From Enhygromyxa salina (lineage in GTDB: Bacteria; Myxococcota_A; Polyangia; Nannocystales; Nannocystaceae), in contig NZ_PVNK01000232.1 in the NCBI RefSeq assembly GCF_002994615.1, positions 1 through 64,000 of the forward strand: a stretch of 64,000 nt of DNA, in the 5' to 3' direction. A program made the position numbers and the translations under genes. Positions 28,885 to 41,067 of the stretch are shown here, in pieces; the first letter of the stretch is position 1; the number at the start of each line of letters is the position of its first letter. Under the pieces are notes generated by a model, which searched no databases, was not told where the DNA came from, and saw only the letters and a list, made by a program, of their open reading frames with translations.

Positions 28885-30324
28885 ATGAGCGTCAGCTTGC
28901 CCGTCATCGGTGAGGGAGGTTCGCCCACGGCGACCGAGACAGTCCCCCAGCGGGTGTACTTCGTCAGCCTCGGCTGCCCGAAGAACCAGGTCGACACCGA
29001 GGTCATGCTCGGGGTCGTCCGCGCGGGCGGCCACGAGCTCGTCGACGCGCCCGAGCTCGCCGACACCCTCGTCGTCAACACCTGCGGCTTCATCGACGCG
29101 GCCAAGGAAGAGTCGATCGACACGATCCTCGAGCTCGCCCGGGTCAAGGCTGGGGCGGCCGAGGGCGGCGAGGCCAAGCGCCTGGTCGTGGCCGGGTGCC
29201 TGAGCCAGCGCTACCCGACCGAGCTCGCGGCCGAGATGCCCGAGGTCGATCACTTCCTCGGCAGCGCCGACATGCTCGGGCTTCAGGCGGTGCTCGGCGG
29301 CGGCGCGGCCCGGCTCGGCGTCAGCGAGCTCGACCGCCGCTCGTGGCTCTACGATCACAGCACCCCGCGCCAGACCTACGGCGTCGGCCACACCAACTAC
29401 GTCAAGATCGGCGAGGGCTGTGACCGTCCGTGTGGCTTTTGCATCATCCCCAAGCTGCGCGGGCCCCAGCGCTCGCGGCCGGTGTTCGACATCGTGCAGG
29501 AGGTCCACGGCCTCGTCGCCGCGGGCACCCGCGAGATCTGCCTGGTCGCCCAGGATCTGACCACCTACGGGACCGACCTCGGCCAGCGCGGCCTCGCGCC
29601 CTCGAACCTCGAGGGCCTGCTCGACGCGCTCGGCGAGATCCCCGAGCTGCGCTGGATCCGGCTGCACTACGCCTACCCCACGGCCGTGACCGACGGCCTG
29701 ATCGAGCGGATCGCTTCGCACCCCAAGGTCGCGACCTACCTCGATGTCCCGATCCAGCACGTCGACACGGGCGTGCTCAAGAAGATGCGCCGCGGCTACA
29801 CCGAGAAGGTCGTGCGCGGGCTCGTCGAGCGGCTCCGCGCCGCCGAGCGGGGCAACAAGATCTGGCTGCGCACGACGATGCTCGTCGGCCACCCGGGCGA
29901 GGACGAGGCCGCCTACCAGCGCCTGCGTGAGTTCATCGCCGAGGGGCAGATCGACCACCTCGGGGTGTTCCCGTGGTCGCGCGAGGACGGCACGGTCTCG
30001 GCCATGCAGCCCGCGCGGGTCGACGACGCCCTCGCCAACGCGCGGGCCGCCGAGCTCATGGAGCTCCAGGCGGGGATCCGGGCCGACAAATTCTCGGGTC
30101 TGCGCGGCGAGGTGATCGAGGTCCTCGTCGACGGGATCTCCGATGAGAGCGAGCTGCTGCTCGAAGGCCGCCACGAGGGCCAGGCGCCCGAGATCGACGG
30201 CAAGGTGATCTTGCTCGACGGGACCGCGGAGGCCGGGAGCTTCGTCAAGGCGCGGGTCATGCAGACCACGGCCCACGATCTGATCGCCTCGCTGGATCTC
30301 GACCGCGAGCCGGAGCTCGAGTAG
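28885..30324 (+). CDS. rimO: Ribosomal protein S12 methylthiotransferase RimO
   Basis: 479 residues. The N-terminal methylthiotransferase domain starts with VYFVSLGCPKNQVDTE and has VNTCGFI and VAGCLSQRY, which hold the three Cys of the auxiliary 4Fe-4S cluster. The radical SAM cluster motif is CDRPCGFC (CxxxCxxC). The C-terminus is a TRAM domain (GEVIEVLVDG). RimO methylthiolates an aspartate of ribosomal protein S12. The SLGCPKNxVD motif and LRGPQRSR distinguish it from MiaB. It starts 15 bases after the binding-protein gene but is functionally unrelated. Confidence 0.95.
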   Translation: MSVSLPVIGEGGSPTATETVPQRVYFVSLGCPKNQVDTEVMLGVVRAGGHELVDAPELADTLVVNTCGFIDAAKEESIDTILELARVKAGAAEGGEAKRLVVAGCLSQRYPTELAAEMPEVDHFLGSADMLGLQAVLGGGAARLGVSELDRRSWLYDHSTPRQTYGVGHTNYVKIGEGCDRPCGFCIIPKLRGPQRSRPVFDIVQEVHGLVAAGTREICLVAQDLTTYGTDLGQRGLAPSNLEGLLDALGEIPELRWIRLHYAYPTAVTDGLIERIASHPKVATYLDVPIQHVDTGVLKKMRRGYTEKVVRGLVERLRAAERGNKIWLRTTMLVGHPGEDEAAYQRLREFIAEGQIDHLGVFPWSREDGTVSAMQPARVDDALANARAAELMELQAGIRADKFSGLRGEVIEVLVDGISDESELLLEGRHEGQAPEIDGKVILLDGTAEAGSFVKARVMQTTAHDLIASLDLDREPELE

Positions 30325-30345
30325 CCATGACCCCCACCGACGGCT

Positions 30346-30417
30346 GTGCACGTTGCCACGCACGGCCGCTCGCTTCGTTCCTCGCTCGGTGGCTCGGTGG
30401 GCCCTGCGAGGGCTCCC
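30346..30417 (+). repeat. Dispersed intergenic repeat, copy C (diverged)
   Basis: Shares GTGCAC, TTGCCACGCACG, CCGCTCG and CTCGCTCGGTGG with the minus strand of 10996-11111, and ends in a GC hairpin (GGGCCCTGCGAGGGCTCCC). It lies between the convergent ends of rimO and nadA. Confidence 0.6.
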
Positions 30418-30427
30418 AAAATTGGCG

Positions 30428-31885
30428 TCAGCGCGCGCGGAGGTCGGCGAGCAGCGCGTCGGGCAGGGCCCCGGTGCGCTGAAAGCCGCGCATGTGCAGG
30501 ATCGGCTCGGTCCCGAGGCTCGCCACGGTCTTGCCCGCGACGACCTCGGTGTACTTCTCGGGCTCGAAGCTGGCGAGCTCGCTGGGGCTCGCGGCCGGCA
30601 GGCGCTCGAGCAGATCACACAGCGCGTCGAGGCTGTTCATCTTCATGTATGGGCAGGTCGCGCAGCCGCCCGCCGTCGAGCAGCCTTCGCCGCCTGCGAC
30701 CCCGGGGATGAGCGGGAGCGCGTCGTCCTCGGTCGCGGTCACGGCCTCGGCCGCGACCGGAAAGATGATCTCGATCTCGACGCCACAATCCTCACCCGAC
30801 GCGCTCGACAGCCGCTCGCGCAGGGCGCGAACGATCGCCGTGACCATGCCCGCCTCGGTCCCGAGCACGAAGCTCAGCCGCTTGGGCCTGTCGGCGCGGG
30901 GCTCGGCGAGGGCGGCGTCGAGGCGGCCCGTGATGTGATCCAAGATGTTCTTGGTCGAGCCGACCACGCCGCGCCCCTCCCGCTGAGCCCGGAGCGCGAG
31001 CGCGAACATCTCGCCGGGGACCTCGAGGTGGGCGGTCACGTCGAGGTCGGCGCGGGCCTCGTACTCGCGCTCGACCTGCCCGGCGACCGCGGCCCCGAAC
31101 ATGTGGTGGACGACGCAGTTGCCCTGCTCGAAGTAGTGGAAGCGCGGGATCAGGGCCCGGATCGTCGCGGGGGTGTGGGCCGGATGCAGCGCGGCGATCG
31201 TGGCCTCGTCGAGCTGTGCGAGGGTCTCGAACATCCGCGCGAGGTTCTGGCCCATGTAGGTGTCGGGCCCGAACCACAGGTGGGCCTCGGGCTCTTGAGC
31301 GAAGGTCTGAAGCACCGTAGCGACCACGTTGCTGGACGTGCAGGTGATCGTTGGGATCTTCGCGTGGGCCCGGGCCTTGGTCCGCAAGCTGGTGTTGATG
31401 TAGACGACGTGGAGGGACTTGGGCGTGGCCGCGGCCTTGTCGAGCCACGCAGCGTAGACCCGAGACTCGGCCGCCTCGGCCAGCGAGCAGCCGATCGGGC
31501 CCTCGGCCACGCGCCAGCAGCCGACCTGCTCGTGGCCCGACGCGTCGAGGATCGCCCGTACGTTCTCGGCCATGAAGTCGACCCCGAGCACGACGATCTC
31601 GCGGGCCCCGGCCCCGGCCATCGCCACGCCGCTGTCGGCCATGACCAGCGAGTCCGAGATGTTGATGTGGGGCCAGTCGCAGGCCCACAGCGCGCCCTGG
31701 AGCTCGGCGTCCATGTAAAAGTGCGCGACCACGCCGGCTCGCCGCGTGCGCAGGAGCTGCTCGAGGCGCGCGACGACGTCGGGGTCGGGCTCGAGATACT
31801 CCGCTTGGGCCTGCGCAAACGCACCCTGCGCGGCGAAGCCGTCGGCGCGGACGATGAGCGAGGGGAAGGGTTCGGCGCTCGGCAA
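30428..31885 (-). CDS. nadA: Quinolinate synthase NadA
   Basis: 485 residues from a TTG 5 bases after a strong AGGAGG. NadA condenses iminoaspartate with dihydroxyacetone phosphate to quinolinate in NAD synthesis and carries one 4Fe-4S cluster. Visible family motifs are VAHFYMDAELQ, SDSLVMAD, VLGVDFMAENVR, YINTSLRTKA, TCTSSNVV (Cys ligand), GPDTYMGQN, VPGEMF and the C-terminal CSTAGGCATCPYMKMNSL with the last cluster Cys. It is longer than the E. coli enzyme (about 350 residues), like the long type seen in several phyla. nadB and nadC are not in the window. Confidence 0.95.
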   Translation of the reverse strand: MPSAEPFPSLIVRADGFAAQGAFAQAQAEYLEPDPDVVARLEQLLRTRRAGVVAHFYMDAELQGALWACDWPHINISDSLVMADSGVAMAGAGAREIVVLGVDFMAENVRAILDASGHEQVGCWRVAEGPIGCSLAEAAESRVYAAWLDKAAATPKSLHVVYINTSLRTKARAHAKIPTITCTSSNVVATVLQTFAQEPEAHLWFGPDTYMGQNLARMFETLAQLDEATIAALHPAHTPATIRALIPRFHYFEQGNCVVHHMFGAAVAGQVEREYEARADLDVTAHLEVPGEMFALALRAQREGRGVVGSTKNILDHITGRLDAALAEPRADRPKRLSFVLGTEAGMVTAIVRALRERLSSASGEDCGVEIEIIFPVAAEAVTATEDDALPLIPGVAGGEGCSTAGGCATCPYMKMNSLDALCDLLERLPAASPSELASFEPEKYTEVVAGKTVASLGTEPILHMRGFQRTGALPDALLADLRAR

Positions 31886-31897
31886 GGGGACCTCCTT
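31886..31897 (-). promoter_or_regulatory. Strong ribosome-binding site of nadA
   Basis: Minus strand AAGGAGG followed by TCCCC and the TTG start at 31885. This perfect Shine-Dalgarno core with 5-base spacing fixes the unusual TTG start, and contrasts with the weak sites of most neighbours. Confidence 0.8.
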
Positions 31898-31959
31898 GGG
31901 GGGACAGCCTATCTCAAAACGGACGCGCGGGCGCTCGGGCAGGCGAGGGGAAGGCCCCC

Positions 31960-32934
<975 letters not shown>

Positions 32935-32954
32935 GGGATCCTCGCGTCTGGACC

Positions 32955-33794
32955 TTACTTCTCGGCGCTGATGTACACCCACCAGACGCCCTCGTTGTCG
33001 AGCTCGTCGGCCTCGCTGTAGGTGCCGACGCCGTCGCCGTCCTCGTCTTCGTCTTCGACCCAGACCCGCACGGTCTCGAACCCAGCCTCGTGGAGGAGCT
33101 CGGACAGCTCGGGCAGCGACCAGATCCGCCACGAGTAGGTGAAGGCGTCGCGCAGCTCGGACCCGTCTTCAAACTCGAAGTGGATCGCGCAGTCCATGTG
33201 GGCGGTCAGGGGGTCGTAGTCGTGGTGCTCCCACACATAGGTGAAGGGCTCGCCGCCGTTGACCCCGGTGTCGTCCTCGATCTCGCGCGGGTTGCGATCG
33301 CGCATCGGGACCTCGGTGCCGCCGTAAGCGTCGAGGAAGAGCACGCCGTCGTCGACGAGCCCGGCCCGCGCGGCCTCGAAGTAGCCGCGCAGGGCCTCAC
33401 GGGTGTCGAAGCACCAGCACGAGAAGTTGAAGGCGACCGCGACGTCGGCGAGCTCGGCGCTGGGCTCGAGCACGTTGCCGTTGCGCAAGGTGACGCGCGA
33501 CTCGAGGTCGCCGCCAGCGGGGCGGATGCGCTTGTCGAGGCTCCAGTGCAGCGTGTCACGATCGAGGTCGACGCCGACGGCGCTTCGCTCGGGGTGGCTC
33601 TTCGCCCACGCGAGGCTGAAGACCGCGGTCCCGCAAAAATCCTCGCGCACGTGCATGGCCTCGCGCCCGCGCAGCTTGCGGAAGGTCGAAGTCGTGAACG
33701 CGACCTCGCCCGGCGGATCTTGGACCGAGAGCTCGTAGAGTTCGTGGCGATCCGCCTTGGCGGCTCGTCCCCAGGGACGCTTGTGCTTGGCCAT
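32955..33794 (-). CDS. SAM-dependent methyltransferase, paralogue of the next gene
   Basis: 279 residues from ATG 33794. Same fold and motifs as the product of 31960-32934: VREDFCGTAVFSLAW, VGVDLDRDTL, RNGNVLEP, VAFNFSCWCF, LWSLPELSELLHEAGFETVRVW and the closing strand WWVYISAEK. The loop that carries poly-Asp in the paralogue is short here (EDEDEDGDGVG), which shows where the expansion happened. The cysteine-rich VAFNFSCWCFDTRE segment replaces the usual motif IV and may shape the substrate site. First of two tandem genes; the substrate is unknown. Confidence 0.85.
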   Translation of the reverse strand: MAKHKRPWGRAAKADRHELYELSVQDPPGEVAFTTSTFRKLRGREAMHVREDFCGTAVFSLAWAKSHPERSAVGVDLDRDTLHWSLDKRIRPAGGDLESRVTLRNGNVLEPSAELADVAVAFNFSCWCFDTREALRGYFEAARAGLVDDGVLFLDAYGGTEVPMRDRNPREIEDDTGVNGGEPFTYVWEHHDYDPLTAHMDCAIHFEFEDGSELRDAFTYSWRIWSLPELSELLHEAGFETVRVWVEDEDEDGDGVGTYSEADELDNEGVWWVYISAEK

Positions 33795-33832
33795 CGCTTG
33801 CTGCCGCGGTCTAGAGGAGCCCGGCGGCCCGG

Positions 33833-34306
33833 TCAAGGCTCGGACATGGCCTTGAGCCCGTTGTAGGCCGTCGTGATCTTGCGGGCGACCTCGGTCGCGG
33901 CGGCGTACTTCTCGGGGTCGGCGGCGTACTTGTCGGGGTGGTACTTGGCCACGAGGCGCCGGTAGGACTTGCGGACCGTGGCGAAGTCGGCGTCGGCCGG
34001 GACCTCGAGGGTTCGATACCAGCCCTCGATCTCGCTCGCGCTCGCGCTCGCGCCGGCTCCTCGACGGCCGCGCGCGCGGGCCTCTTCGAACGCGCGCTCC
34101 CACGCGTCCTCCGCCTTGCTCGCGACCCGCCGCGCCCGCCGACCGGCCTTGGCCCCGATCGTGTCGGCGACCTCCTTGGCGACCTCTCGCTCGAGCTCAT
34201 CGTCGAGCCGGCGACGCTCGCGGACCTCCGGGTCGAGGGAGAACGCGCTCGAGAAATCCGAGACGTTCGCCCGCGCGACGTTCCAGAGCCGCTTGCCGAT
34301 GCCCAC
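33833..34306 (-). CDS. J-domain protein (DnaJ-like co-chaperone)
   Basis: 157 residues from GTG 34306. The N-terminal 80 residues are helical and charged. The C-terminal 65 form a J domain: WYRTLEVPADADFATVRKSYRRLVAKYHPDKY with the invariant HPD tripeptide, then TEVARKITTAYNGLK. It lacks the Gly/Phe and zinc domains of true DnaJ, so it is a type III J protein that would recruit Hsp70 to a specific client. The start gives VGIGKRLWNVARANV, a plausible amphipathic helix. It lies 38 bases before the methyltransferase pair on the same strand. Confidence 0.88.
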   Translation of the reverse strand: MGIGKRLWNVARANVSDFSSAFSLDPEVRERRRLDDELEREVAKEVADTIGAKAGRRARRVASKAEDAWERAFEEARARGRRGAGASASASEIEGWYRTLEVPADADFATVRKSYRRLVAKYHPDKYAADPEKYAAATEVARKITTAYNGLKAMSEP

Positions 34307-34364
34307 GAGCCCAGTGTGGCGCCCCGCGCTCACGGGGGCAAGCGCGGAGCCAGCGGTCTGGCGC

Positions 34365-34997
34365 TCAGTCCCGCTCGAGCGCCGGGTATTGCCGGGTGCG
34401 ATCGTCCTCGTCGACCTCCGGGCGCTCGGCACCCGGCAGCGGCGGCGGGCGGAACACGCTGGTCTTGGGCGCGGTCTCGGCCGCGCCTTCCTCTGCGCTG
34501 GCCACCCCGGCAAAGCTCGCGGTGACGGGGTCGTCGTCGGCCCGGGTCGTGGGTGCCGGGCCGAAGCTGAGATCCCCGATCGGGGCCGGGCGCGCGAGCG
34601 CGACCCGGTCGCTCGTGCCTGCGGGCTCGCTGGCCTCGCGCCGAGGCTCGGGCAGGCGCAGGGGCTTGCCGCTGTCGAGGGGGCGCTGGCGCGCGAGGGC
34701 GTCCTCGATCCGCCGGGTCATCTCCGGAGCGACCGAGGTGAACTCGACGCCCATGCCCTGGGGCCGCCGAGAGTGACGCACGATCTTGCCGAGCGCCTCG
34801 ATCACGACCGGGTCGTCGAGCAGGACCGTGAAGCGAAGCTCGACCTGCGAGCCGACCGGGAGCAGCTGCGCGGAGTGGACGAACACGCCCCCGGGGGACA
34901 GGTCCGAGACCCACGCCGACTCCTCGTCGTCGCACGAGAACTCCTCGTTGATCGGGATCCGATCGCCCCGACGCCGCTCGTCCTGTGATTGGCCCAC
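34365..34997 (-). CDS. PilZ domain protein
   Basis: 210 residues from a GTG. Residues about 8-100 match a PilZ domain: an N-terminal RRRGDRIPIN (the RxxxR c-di-GMP motif), then VSDLSPGGVFVHS (the DxSxxG motif) and GMGVEFTSVAPE. Both halves of the c-di-GMP-binding signature are present, so ligand binding is likely. The C-terminal half is Pro/Ala/Asp-rich and probably disordered. In myxobacteria such proteins link c-di-GMP to motility or development. The gene sits between RNase G and the J-domain gene on the minus strand. Confidence 0.87.
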   Translation of the reverse strand: MGQSQDERRRGDRIPINEEFSCDDEESAWVSDLSPGGVFVHSAQLLPVGSQVELRFTVLLDDPVVIEALGKIVRHSRRPQGMGVEFTSVAPEMTRRIEDALARQRPLDSGKPLRLPEPRREASEPAGTSDRVALARPAPIGDLSFGPAPTTRADDDPVTASFAGVASAEEGAAETAPKTSVFRPPPLPGAERPEVDEDDRTRQYPALERD

Positions 34998-35020
34998 CGG
35001 AGCCCGAGTTTACCCCAGCC

Positions 35021-36544
35021 TCAGGCCTGGGCGTCGGGCCGCCGGGCCTTCTTGCCGCGGATCTCGAACTTCTCGGGGTGGAAGCCCTTGCGGCCCTGGA
35101 CCTCGATCGCCTTTTGGACCCGCTTGACGGTGTGATCCACGGCCGGGCGCTCGGGCCCGTTCATGAGCTCGGCGACGTCGGGGTTGGCGGTGACCGAGAT
35201 GACGTCGCCCGCGAGGTGCTCGCCCTCGCGGCGGATCTGGCGGAGGATCTCGTAGCAGATCGTCGACGGGCTCTTGTGGTAGCCCTTGCCGCCGCAGACC
35301 TCACAGGTCGTGGCCAGGGTGCGCTCGAGGCTCTCGCGCGTGCGCTTGCGGCTCATCTCGACCAGGCCCATCTCCGAGATCTTGGTGATGTGGGCCTTGG
35401 CGCGATCGCGGCGCAGGGCCTCCTGGAGGCGGCGGTAGACCTTGCGCCGGTTGGACTCGCGGTCCATGTCGATGAAGTCGATGATGATCAGCCCGCCGAC
35501 GTTGCGCAGGCGCAGCTGCTCGGCGATCTCGTCGGCGGCCTCGAGGTTGGTCTGGGTGATCGTCTGCTCGAGGGTCTTGCCCTTGGAGCCGACAAATTTG
35601 CCGGTGTTGACGTCGATCGCCGTGAGCGCCTCGCCCTGATCGAAGACCAGCGAGCCGCCGCTCTTGAGGTCGACCTTGCGCTCGAGCGCGCGGTCGATCT
35701 CGAGCTCGATGCCGTAGCTGTCGAACACGCCCTCGCGGCCGGTGAACAGCTGGATCCGGTCGCCGTACTCGGGCAGGAAGGCCTTGCAAAAGCGCGCGAG
35801 GCGATCGTGGGCGACGCGGTCGTCGACGATCACCCGGCTGAACTCGGGCGAGAGGTTGTCGCGGACGCTGCGAAGCATCAGGTCGAGGTCGCGGTAGAGC
35901 AGCACGGGCGCCCGGTGGAGGCGCTCGTTGGCCTTGATGTTGGCCCACAGCCGGATCAGGTAGTCCATGCCCGCGCGGACCTGCGCGCTCGAGGCGTGGC
36001 GTGCGACCGTGCGCACGATGAAGCCGGCGCCCTTGGGCCGCATCTCGTCGACGATCCGCCGCAGCCGCCGGCGCTGGCGGTCGCTGCTGATCCGGCGCGA
36101 GATGCCGATGTGGCTGATCGTCGGCATGAACACGACGTTGCGGCCCGGGAGCGAGATGTAGGTGGTGATCCGCGCGCCCTTGGTCGAGATCGGATCCTTG
36201 ACGACCTGGACCAGGATCTCCTGGCCGGGGTGGACGAGCTCGGCGATGTTGCCGACCTTGCCCGAGCCGCGCCGGGGCACGCCGTCGCTGCCGACCTTGT
36301 CGACGCTGGCGCCGGGGTTGGCGATGTCGCCGGCGTAGAGGAACGCCGCCTTGTCCTCGCCGATGTCGACGAACGCCGCTTGCATGCCCGGAAGCACGCG
36401 CAGGACCTTGCCCTTGTAGACGTTGCCGACGATCCCGCGCTCGCGTTCGCGCTCGATGAACAGCTGGGTGAGGATGCCGTTTTCGATCAGCGCGACCCGG
36501 GTCTCGGGGCCGTCGGCGTTGATGACAATTACCGATTCAGACAT
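35021..36544 (-). CDS. rng: Ribonuclease E/G family endoribonuclease
   Basis: 507 residues from ATG 36544. An N-terminal S1-like domain (GNVYKGKVLRVLPGMQAAFVDIG, residues about 37-60) is followed by the catalytic region with LIIIDFIDMDRESNRRKV, which holds the metal-binding Asp residues, and the zinc-link CEVCGGKGYH. The size matches RNase G rather than RNase E, as the long C-terminal degradosome scaffold is missing. It processes rRNA and turns over mRNA. No good Shine-Dalgarno is seen, so the mRNA may be leaderless. It reads away from the pyrophosphorylase gene at 36776. Confidence 0.93.
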   Translation of the reverse strand: MSESVIVINADGPETRVALIENGILTQLFIERERERGIVGNVYKGKVLRVLPGMQAAFVDIGEDKAAFLYAGDIANPGASVDKVGSDGVPRRGSGKVGNIAELVHPGQEILVQVVKDPISTKGARITTYISLPGRNVVFMPTISHIGISRRISSDRQRRRLRRIVDEMRPKGAGFIVRTVARHASSAQVRAGMDYLIRLWANIKANERLHRAPVLLYRDLDLMLRSVRDNLSPEFSRVIVDDRVAHDRLARFCKAFLPEYGDRIQLFTGREGVFDSYGIELEIDRALERKVDLKSGGSLVFDQGEALTAIDVNTGKFVGSKGKTLEQTITQTNLEAADEIAEQLRLRNVGGLIIIDFIDMDRESNRRKVYRRLQEALRRDRAKAHITKISEMGLVEMSRKRTRESLERTLATTCEVCGGKGYHKSPSTICYEILRQIRREGEHLAGDVISVTANPDVAELMNGPERPAVDHTVKRVQKAIEVQGRKGFHPEKFEIRGKKARRPDAQA

Positions 36545-36775
36545 TGGGGGCGTCGCCCGAGAGCCTTCTCATCTGCCGCGCCGGGCCCGGAGCTCGGGGC
36601 AGGGTGCTCTCATCAAGCTGAGCGATTCGTAGCATGGACGGTCGAGATGCGAAATGCGCGGCCGCCCGCACGGGCGGACAGGGCAGTCACGGCCCGGCGT
36701 GAGGGATGGCACCGCGCGAAAGCGGGCTGGCTGTCGGTCCACGCGCCGCTAGTCAGGCCTCGGGGCCGGTGATAT

Positions 36776-37975
36776 GTGAAATGGGTGGTTCTTCGCCCCT
36801 CGGTCGCTGGCTACGCCTTCGACGCAGCCGCCTTCTCAGCGCTCCGCTCGCGACTCGAGAGCGGGCACTTGTCGGCGGCGATCACCCACCTGCCGCGGCC
36901 GCCCGAGACCCTCGACACCCTCGCCGACTCGCCCCTGCGCGACTTTCGAACGTTTGGGCCGCGGGCGAGCGGGGGCGGTGACCCAGCTGACACCGAGCGC
37001 AACCTCGGTCGCGCCGCCGAGCGCGGTCGCTTCGCGCTGCAAAACGGTCGCGCCGCGGTCCTGATCCTCAACGGCGGCATGGCCACGCGCTTCGGCGGAC
37101 AGGCCAAGGGCGTCGTCCCCGTCGTCGAGGGGGAGCGCGAGTCCTTCTTGTGGGTCAAGCTCGCCCAGGTCGCCAAGCTGATCCGCGAGCACGACGCGAG
37201 GATCCCGGTCGTGGTCATGCACAGCTTCGCGACCGCGGCTGTCAGCCGGGCGCACCTCCGGGACATCGACTGGGCCGGCGTCCCGGAGTCGATGCGCTTC
37301 GAGTTCACCCAGTCGATCATGCCTCGGGTCACGCCCGAGGCGGTCCCGGTCCAGGATCTTCCCGGCAGCGCCGGGCTCGCCGACAACCTGCTCTACTGCG
37401 CGCCCGGCCACGGCGACACCCTGCTGCGCCTGCGCGCGAGCGGGGTGCTCCACGAGCTTCGCCAAGGCGGCATCGAGCACATCCTCGTCGCCAACGTCGA
37501 CAACCTCGGCGCCGAGCTCGAGCCGATCTTGCTCGGCGGTCACATCCAGGCGGTCGACGCGGGCGCGCACATGAGCGTCGAGGTCGTGCGCCGCGAGGGG
37601 GATCGCGGCGGGTGCGTGGCGGTGGTCGGCGGGCGCCCGGTGATCGTCGAGGGCTTCCGCCTGCCCGAGGGCATCAACCTCGACGCCTATCCGCAGTTCA
37701 ACACCAACACCTTGTGGTTTTGGCTGTCGGCGATCGACCGCGACTTCGACCTCGACTGGTTCCCGGTCCAGCGGGTCATCGCCGGTCCGTCTGGCGAGCC
37801 CCTCGAGGTCGTGCAGTTCGAGCAGCTGATCGGCCAGGTCACCGAGCACCTCGAGGCCCACTACTTCGAGGTCGACCGCGAGCGCCGCTTCATGCCGATC
37901 AAGACCCGCGACGACCTGATCGTCGCCGCCCCGCGCATGCGCGCCCTGATCAAGCGCCTGCGCGAGGCCCGGTGA
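36776..37975 (+). CDS. UTP-glucose-1-phosphate uridylyltransferase family protein
   Basis: 399 residues from a GTG. The nucleotidyltransferase entry motif is LILNGGMATRFGGQAKGVVPV (about residues 95-115), followed by VVVMHSFAT, YCAPGHGDTL and the VANVDNLGAELEP metal-binding segment. The pattern FNTNTLWFW is typical of UDP-glucose and related UDP-sugar pyrophosphorylases of the eukaryote-like (UDPGP) class. The enzyme makes UDP-sugars for envelope polysaccharide. It is distinct from GalU-type enzymes. Another GTG at 36785 is possible. Convergent with pntB. Confidence 0.87.
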   Translation: MKWVVLRPSVAGYAFDAAAFSALRSRLESGHLSAAITHLPRPPETLDTLADSPLRDFRTFGPRASGGGDPADTERNLGRAAERGRFALQNGRAAVLILNGGMATRFGGQAKGVVPVVEGERESFLWVKLAQVAKLIREHDARIPVVVMHSFATAAVSRAHLRDIDWAGVPESMRFEFTQSIMPRVTPEAVPVQDLPGSAGLADNLLYCAPGHGDTLLRLRASGVLHELRQGGIEHILVANVDNLGAELEPILLGGHIQAVDAGAHMSVEVVRREGDRGGCVAVVGGRPVIVEGFRLPEGINLDAYPQFNTNTLWFWLSAIDRDFDLDWFPVQRVIAGPSGEPLEVVQFEQLIGQVTEHLEAHYFEVDRERRFMPIKTRDDLIVAAPRMRALIKRLREAR

Positions 37976-37988
37976 GCCCGAGCTGTGA

Positions 37989-39443
<1,455 letters not shown>

Positions 39444-39453
39444 CGTCGGGCTC

Positions 39454-41067
39454 CTACTTCTGGAACATCTTGAGCATGCGCTGAGTGACCAAGAAGCCAC
39501 CCGCGACGTTGATGGTTGCGACCAGGATGGCCAGGGCCCCGAGGATGACCGCGGGATCGCTGAGCTCACCTCCGATCTGGAGCATGCCGCCGATGATGAT
39601 GATGCCGCTGATCGCGTTGGTGACCGACATCAGCGGGGTGTGTAGCGCGGGTGACACGTTCCAGATCACCTGCCAGCCGATGAAGCAGGCGAGGATGAAG
39701 ACCGTGAAGTGATCGAGGAAGTCTTCGCCGCCGCCCCAGCCGACCCCGATCAGCGCGAGGCCGCCGAGGACCAGCCACAGCGGGTTGCCCTTGGCCTGAC
39801 CGCCGCCGCCGTGACCGTGGCCCTTCTTGCTGCTCTTGGGGCTCGAGGCCTTGGGCGTGGGCGCCAGCGCGGCGGGCTTGGGTGCCTCGGGCTTGGCCTC
39901 GGCGGGCTTGGGCTTGGCCTGCGGCGACGGCTCGATCTTCGGCGGCGGCCAGCGCAGCTCGCCCTTGTTGAGGATCAGCGCCCCGCGGACGACGTCGTCG
40001 TCCTCGTCGACCTTGAAGCCCTCGGCCCCGCCCATGTCGTCGAGCAGGTGATAGAGGTTGTTGCCGTAGAGGTTGGACGCGACGTTGGCCATCCGGCTGG
40101 GCAGATCCGTGTAGCCGATCAGCGTGACGCCGTGCTTGACCGTGACCTCGTCGGCCACGACCTGCCTGCAGTTGCCGCCGCGCTCGGCCGCGAGGTCGAC
40201 GACGACCGAGCCCTCGCGCATGTTGATCAGCGCTTGCTCGGTGATCAGGTAGGGCGAGGGCTTGCCGGGGATCAGCGCGGTCGTGACGATGATGTCGACC
40301 TCTTTGGCCTGCTCCTCGAACAGCGCGCGCTCGGCGTCCATGAACGCCTCGGTCATGACCTTGGCGTAGCCGCCGGCCCCGGTCCCGTCCTCCTCGAACT
40401 CGAGGGTCAGGTAGTCGGCGCCCATCGACTCGACCTGCTCCTTGACGGCCGGTCGGGTGTCGAAGGCGCGGACGATCGCGCCGAGGCCCCGAGCCGCGCC
40501 GATCGCCGCGAGCCCGGCGACGCCCGCGCCGATGACCAGGACCTTGGCGGGCGGGACCTTGCCCGCGGCCGTGAACTGGCCGGTGAAGAAGCTGCCGAAG
40601 TGCTGAGCGGCCTCGACGACCGCCCGGTAGCCGGCGATGTTGGCCATCGACGACAGCGCGTCGCACTTTTGGGCCCGCGAGATCCGCGGGACCGCGTCCA
40701 TGGCCAAGACGGTGCCCTTGCGGGCCGCGAGCTTCTCGACCAGCTCCTTGTTCTGGGCCGGCCAGATGAACGAGATCAGGACCTGGCCCTCGCGCAGGAG
40801 CTCGGCCTCGTGCTTGCCGAGCTCGGGGTGGTCCATCGGCTCGCGGACCTTGAGGACGATGTCGGCCTCGGCCCACAGGGCCTCGGGCCCGGCGACGATC
40901 TTGCAGTCCGCCGCCGTGTAGAGATCGTCGGAGAAGCTCGCCGCCGTCCCGGCTCCGCTCTCGACGAGGACCTCGAAGCCAAGCTTTTGGAGGCGCTTGG
41001 CGGTCTGGGGCGTGGTCGCAACTCGACGCTCGCCCGCGAAGACCTCCTTGGGGATGCCTACCTTCAT
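39454..41067 (-). CDS. pntA: NAD(P) transhydrogenase subunit alpha (full length)
   Basis: 537 residues. Domain dI (about 1-375) starts [17 protein letters not shown] and has the NAD-binding Rossmann motif [22 protein letters not shown] with the RQD-like loop region. It is followed by a Lys/Pro/Ala then Gly/His-rich linker (about 385-440), then three or four membrane helices ([28 protein letters not shown]). In many alphaproteobacteria alpha1 and alpha2 are separate genes; here they are fused, as in E. coli, through an unusually long low-complexity linker with a GHGHGGGG run. Confidence 0.96.
   Translation of the reverse strand: MKVGIPKEVFAGERRVATTPQTAKRLQKLGFEVLVESGAGTAASFSDDLYTAADCKIVAGPEALWAEADIVLKVREPMDHPELGKHEAELLREGQVLISFIWPAQNKELVEKLAARKGTVLAMDAVPRISRAQKCDALSSMANIAGYRAVVEAAQHFGSFFTGQFTAAGKVPPAKVLVIGAGVAGLAAIGAARGLGAIVRAFDTRPAVKEQVESMGADYLTLEFEEDGTGAGGYAKVMTEAFMDAERALFEEQAKEVDIIVTTALIPGKPSPYLITEQALINMREGSVVVDLAAERGGNCRQVVADEVTVKHGVTLIGYTDLPSRMANVASNLYGNNLYHLLDDMGGAEGFKVDEDDDVVRGALILNKGELRWPPPKIEPSPQAKPKPAEAKPEAPKPAALAPTPKASSPKSSKKGHGHGGGGQAKGNPLWLVLGGLALIGVGWGGGEDFLDHFTVFILACFIGWQVIWNVSPALHTPLMSVTNAISGIIIIGGMLQIGGELSDPAVILGALAILVATINVAGGFLVTQRMLKMFQK

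Noticed and set aside
27514-30618. A 1034-codon minus-strand open frame opposite the binding-protein and rimO genes
   Set aside because: No recognisable motif; the plus strand carries PotD- and RimO-type motifs. Long antisense frames are expected at this GC content.
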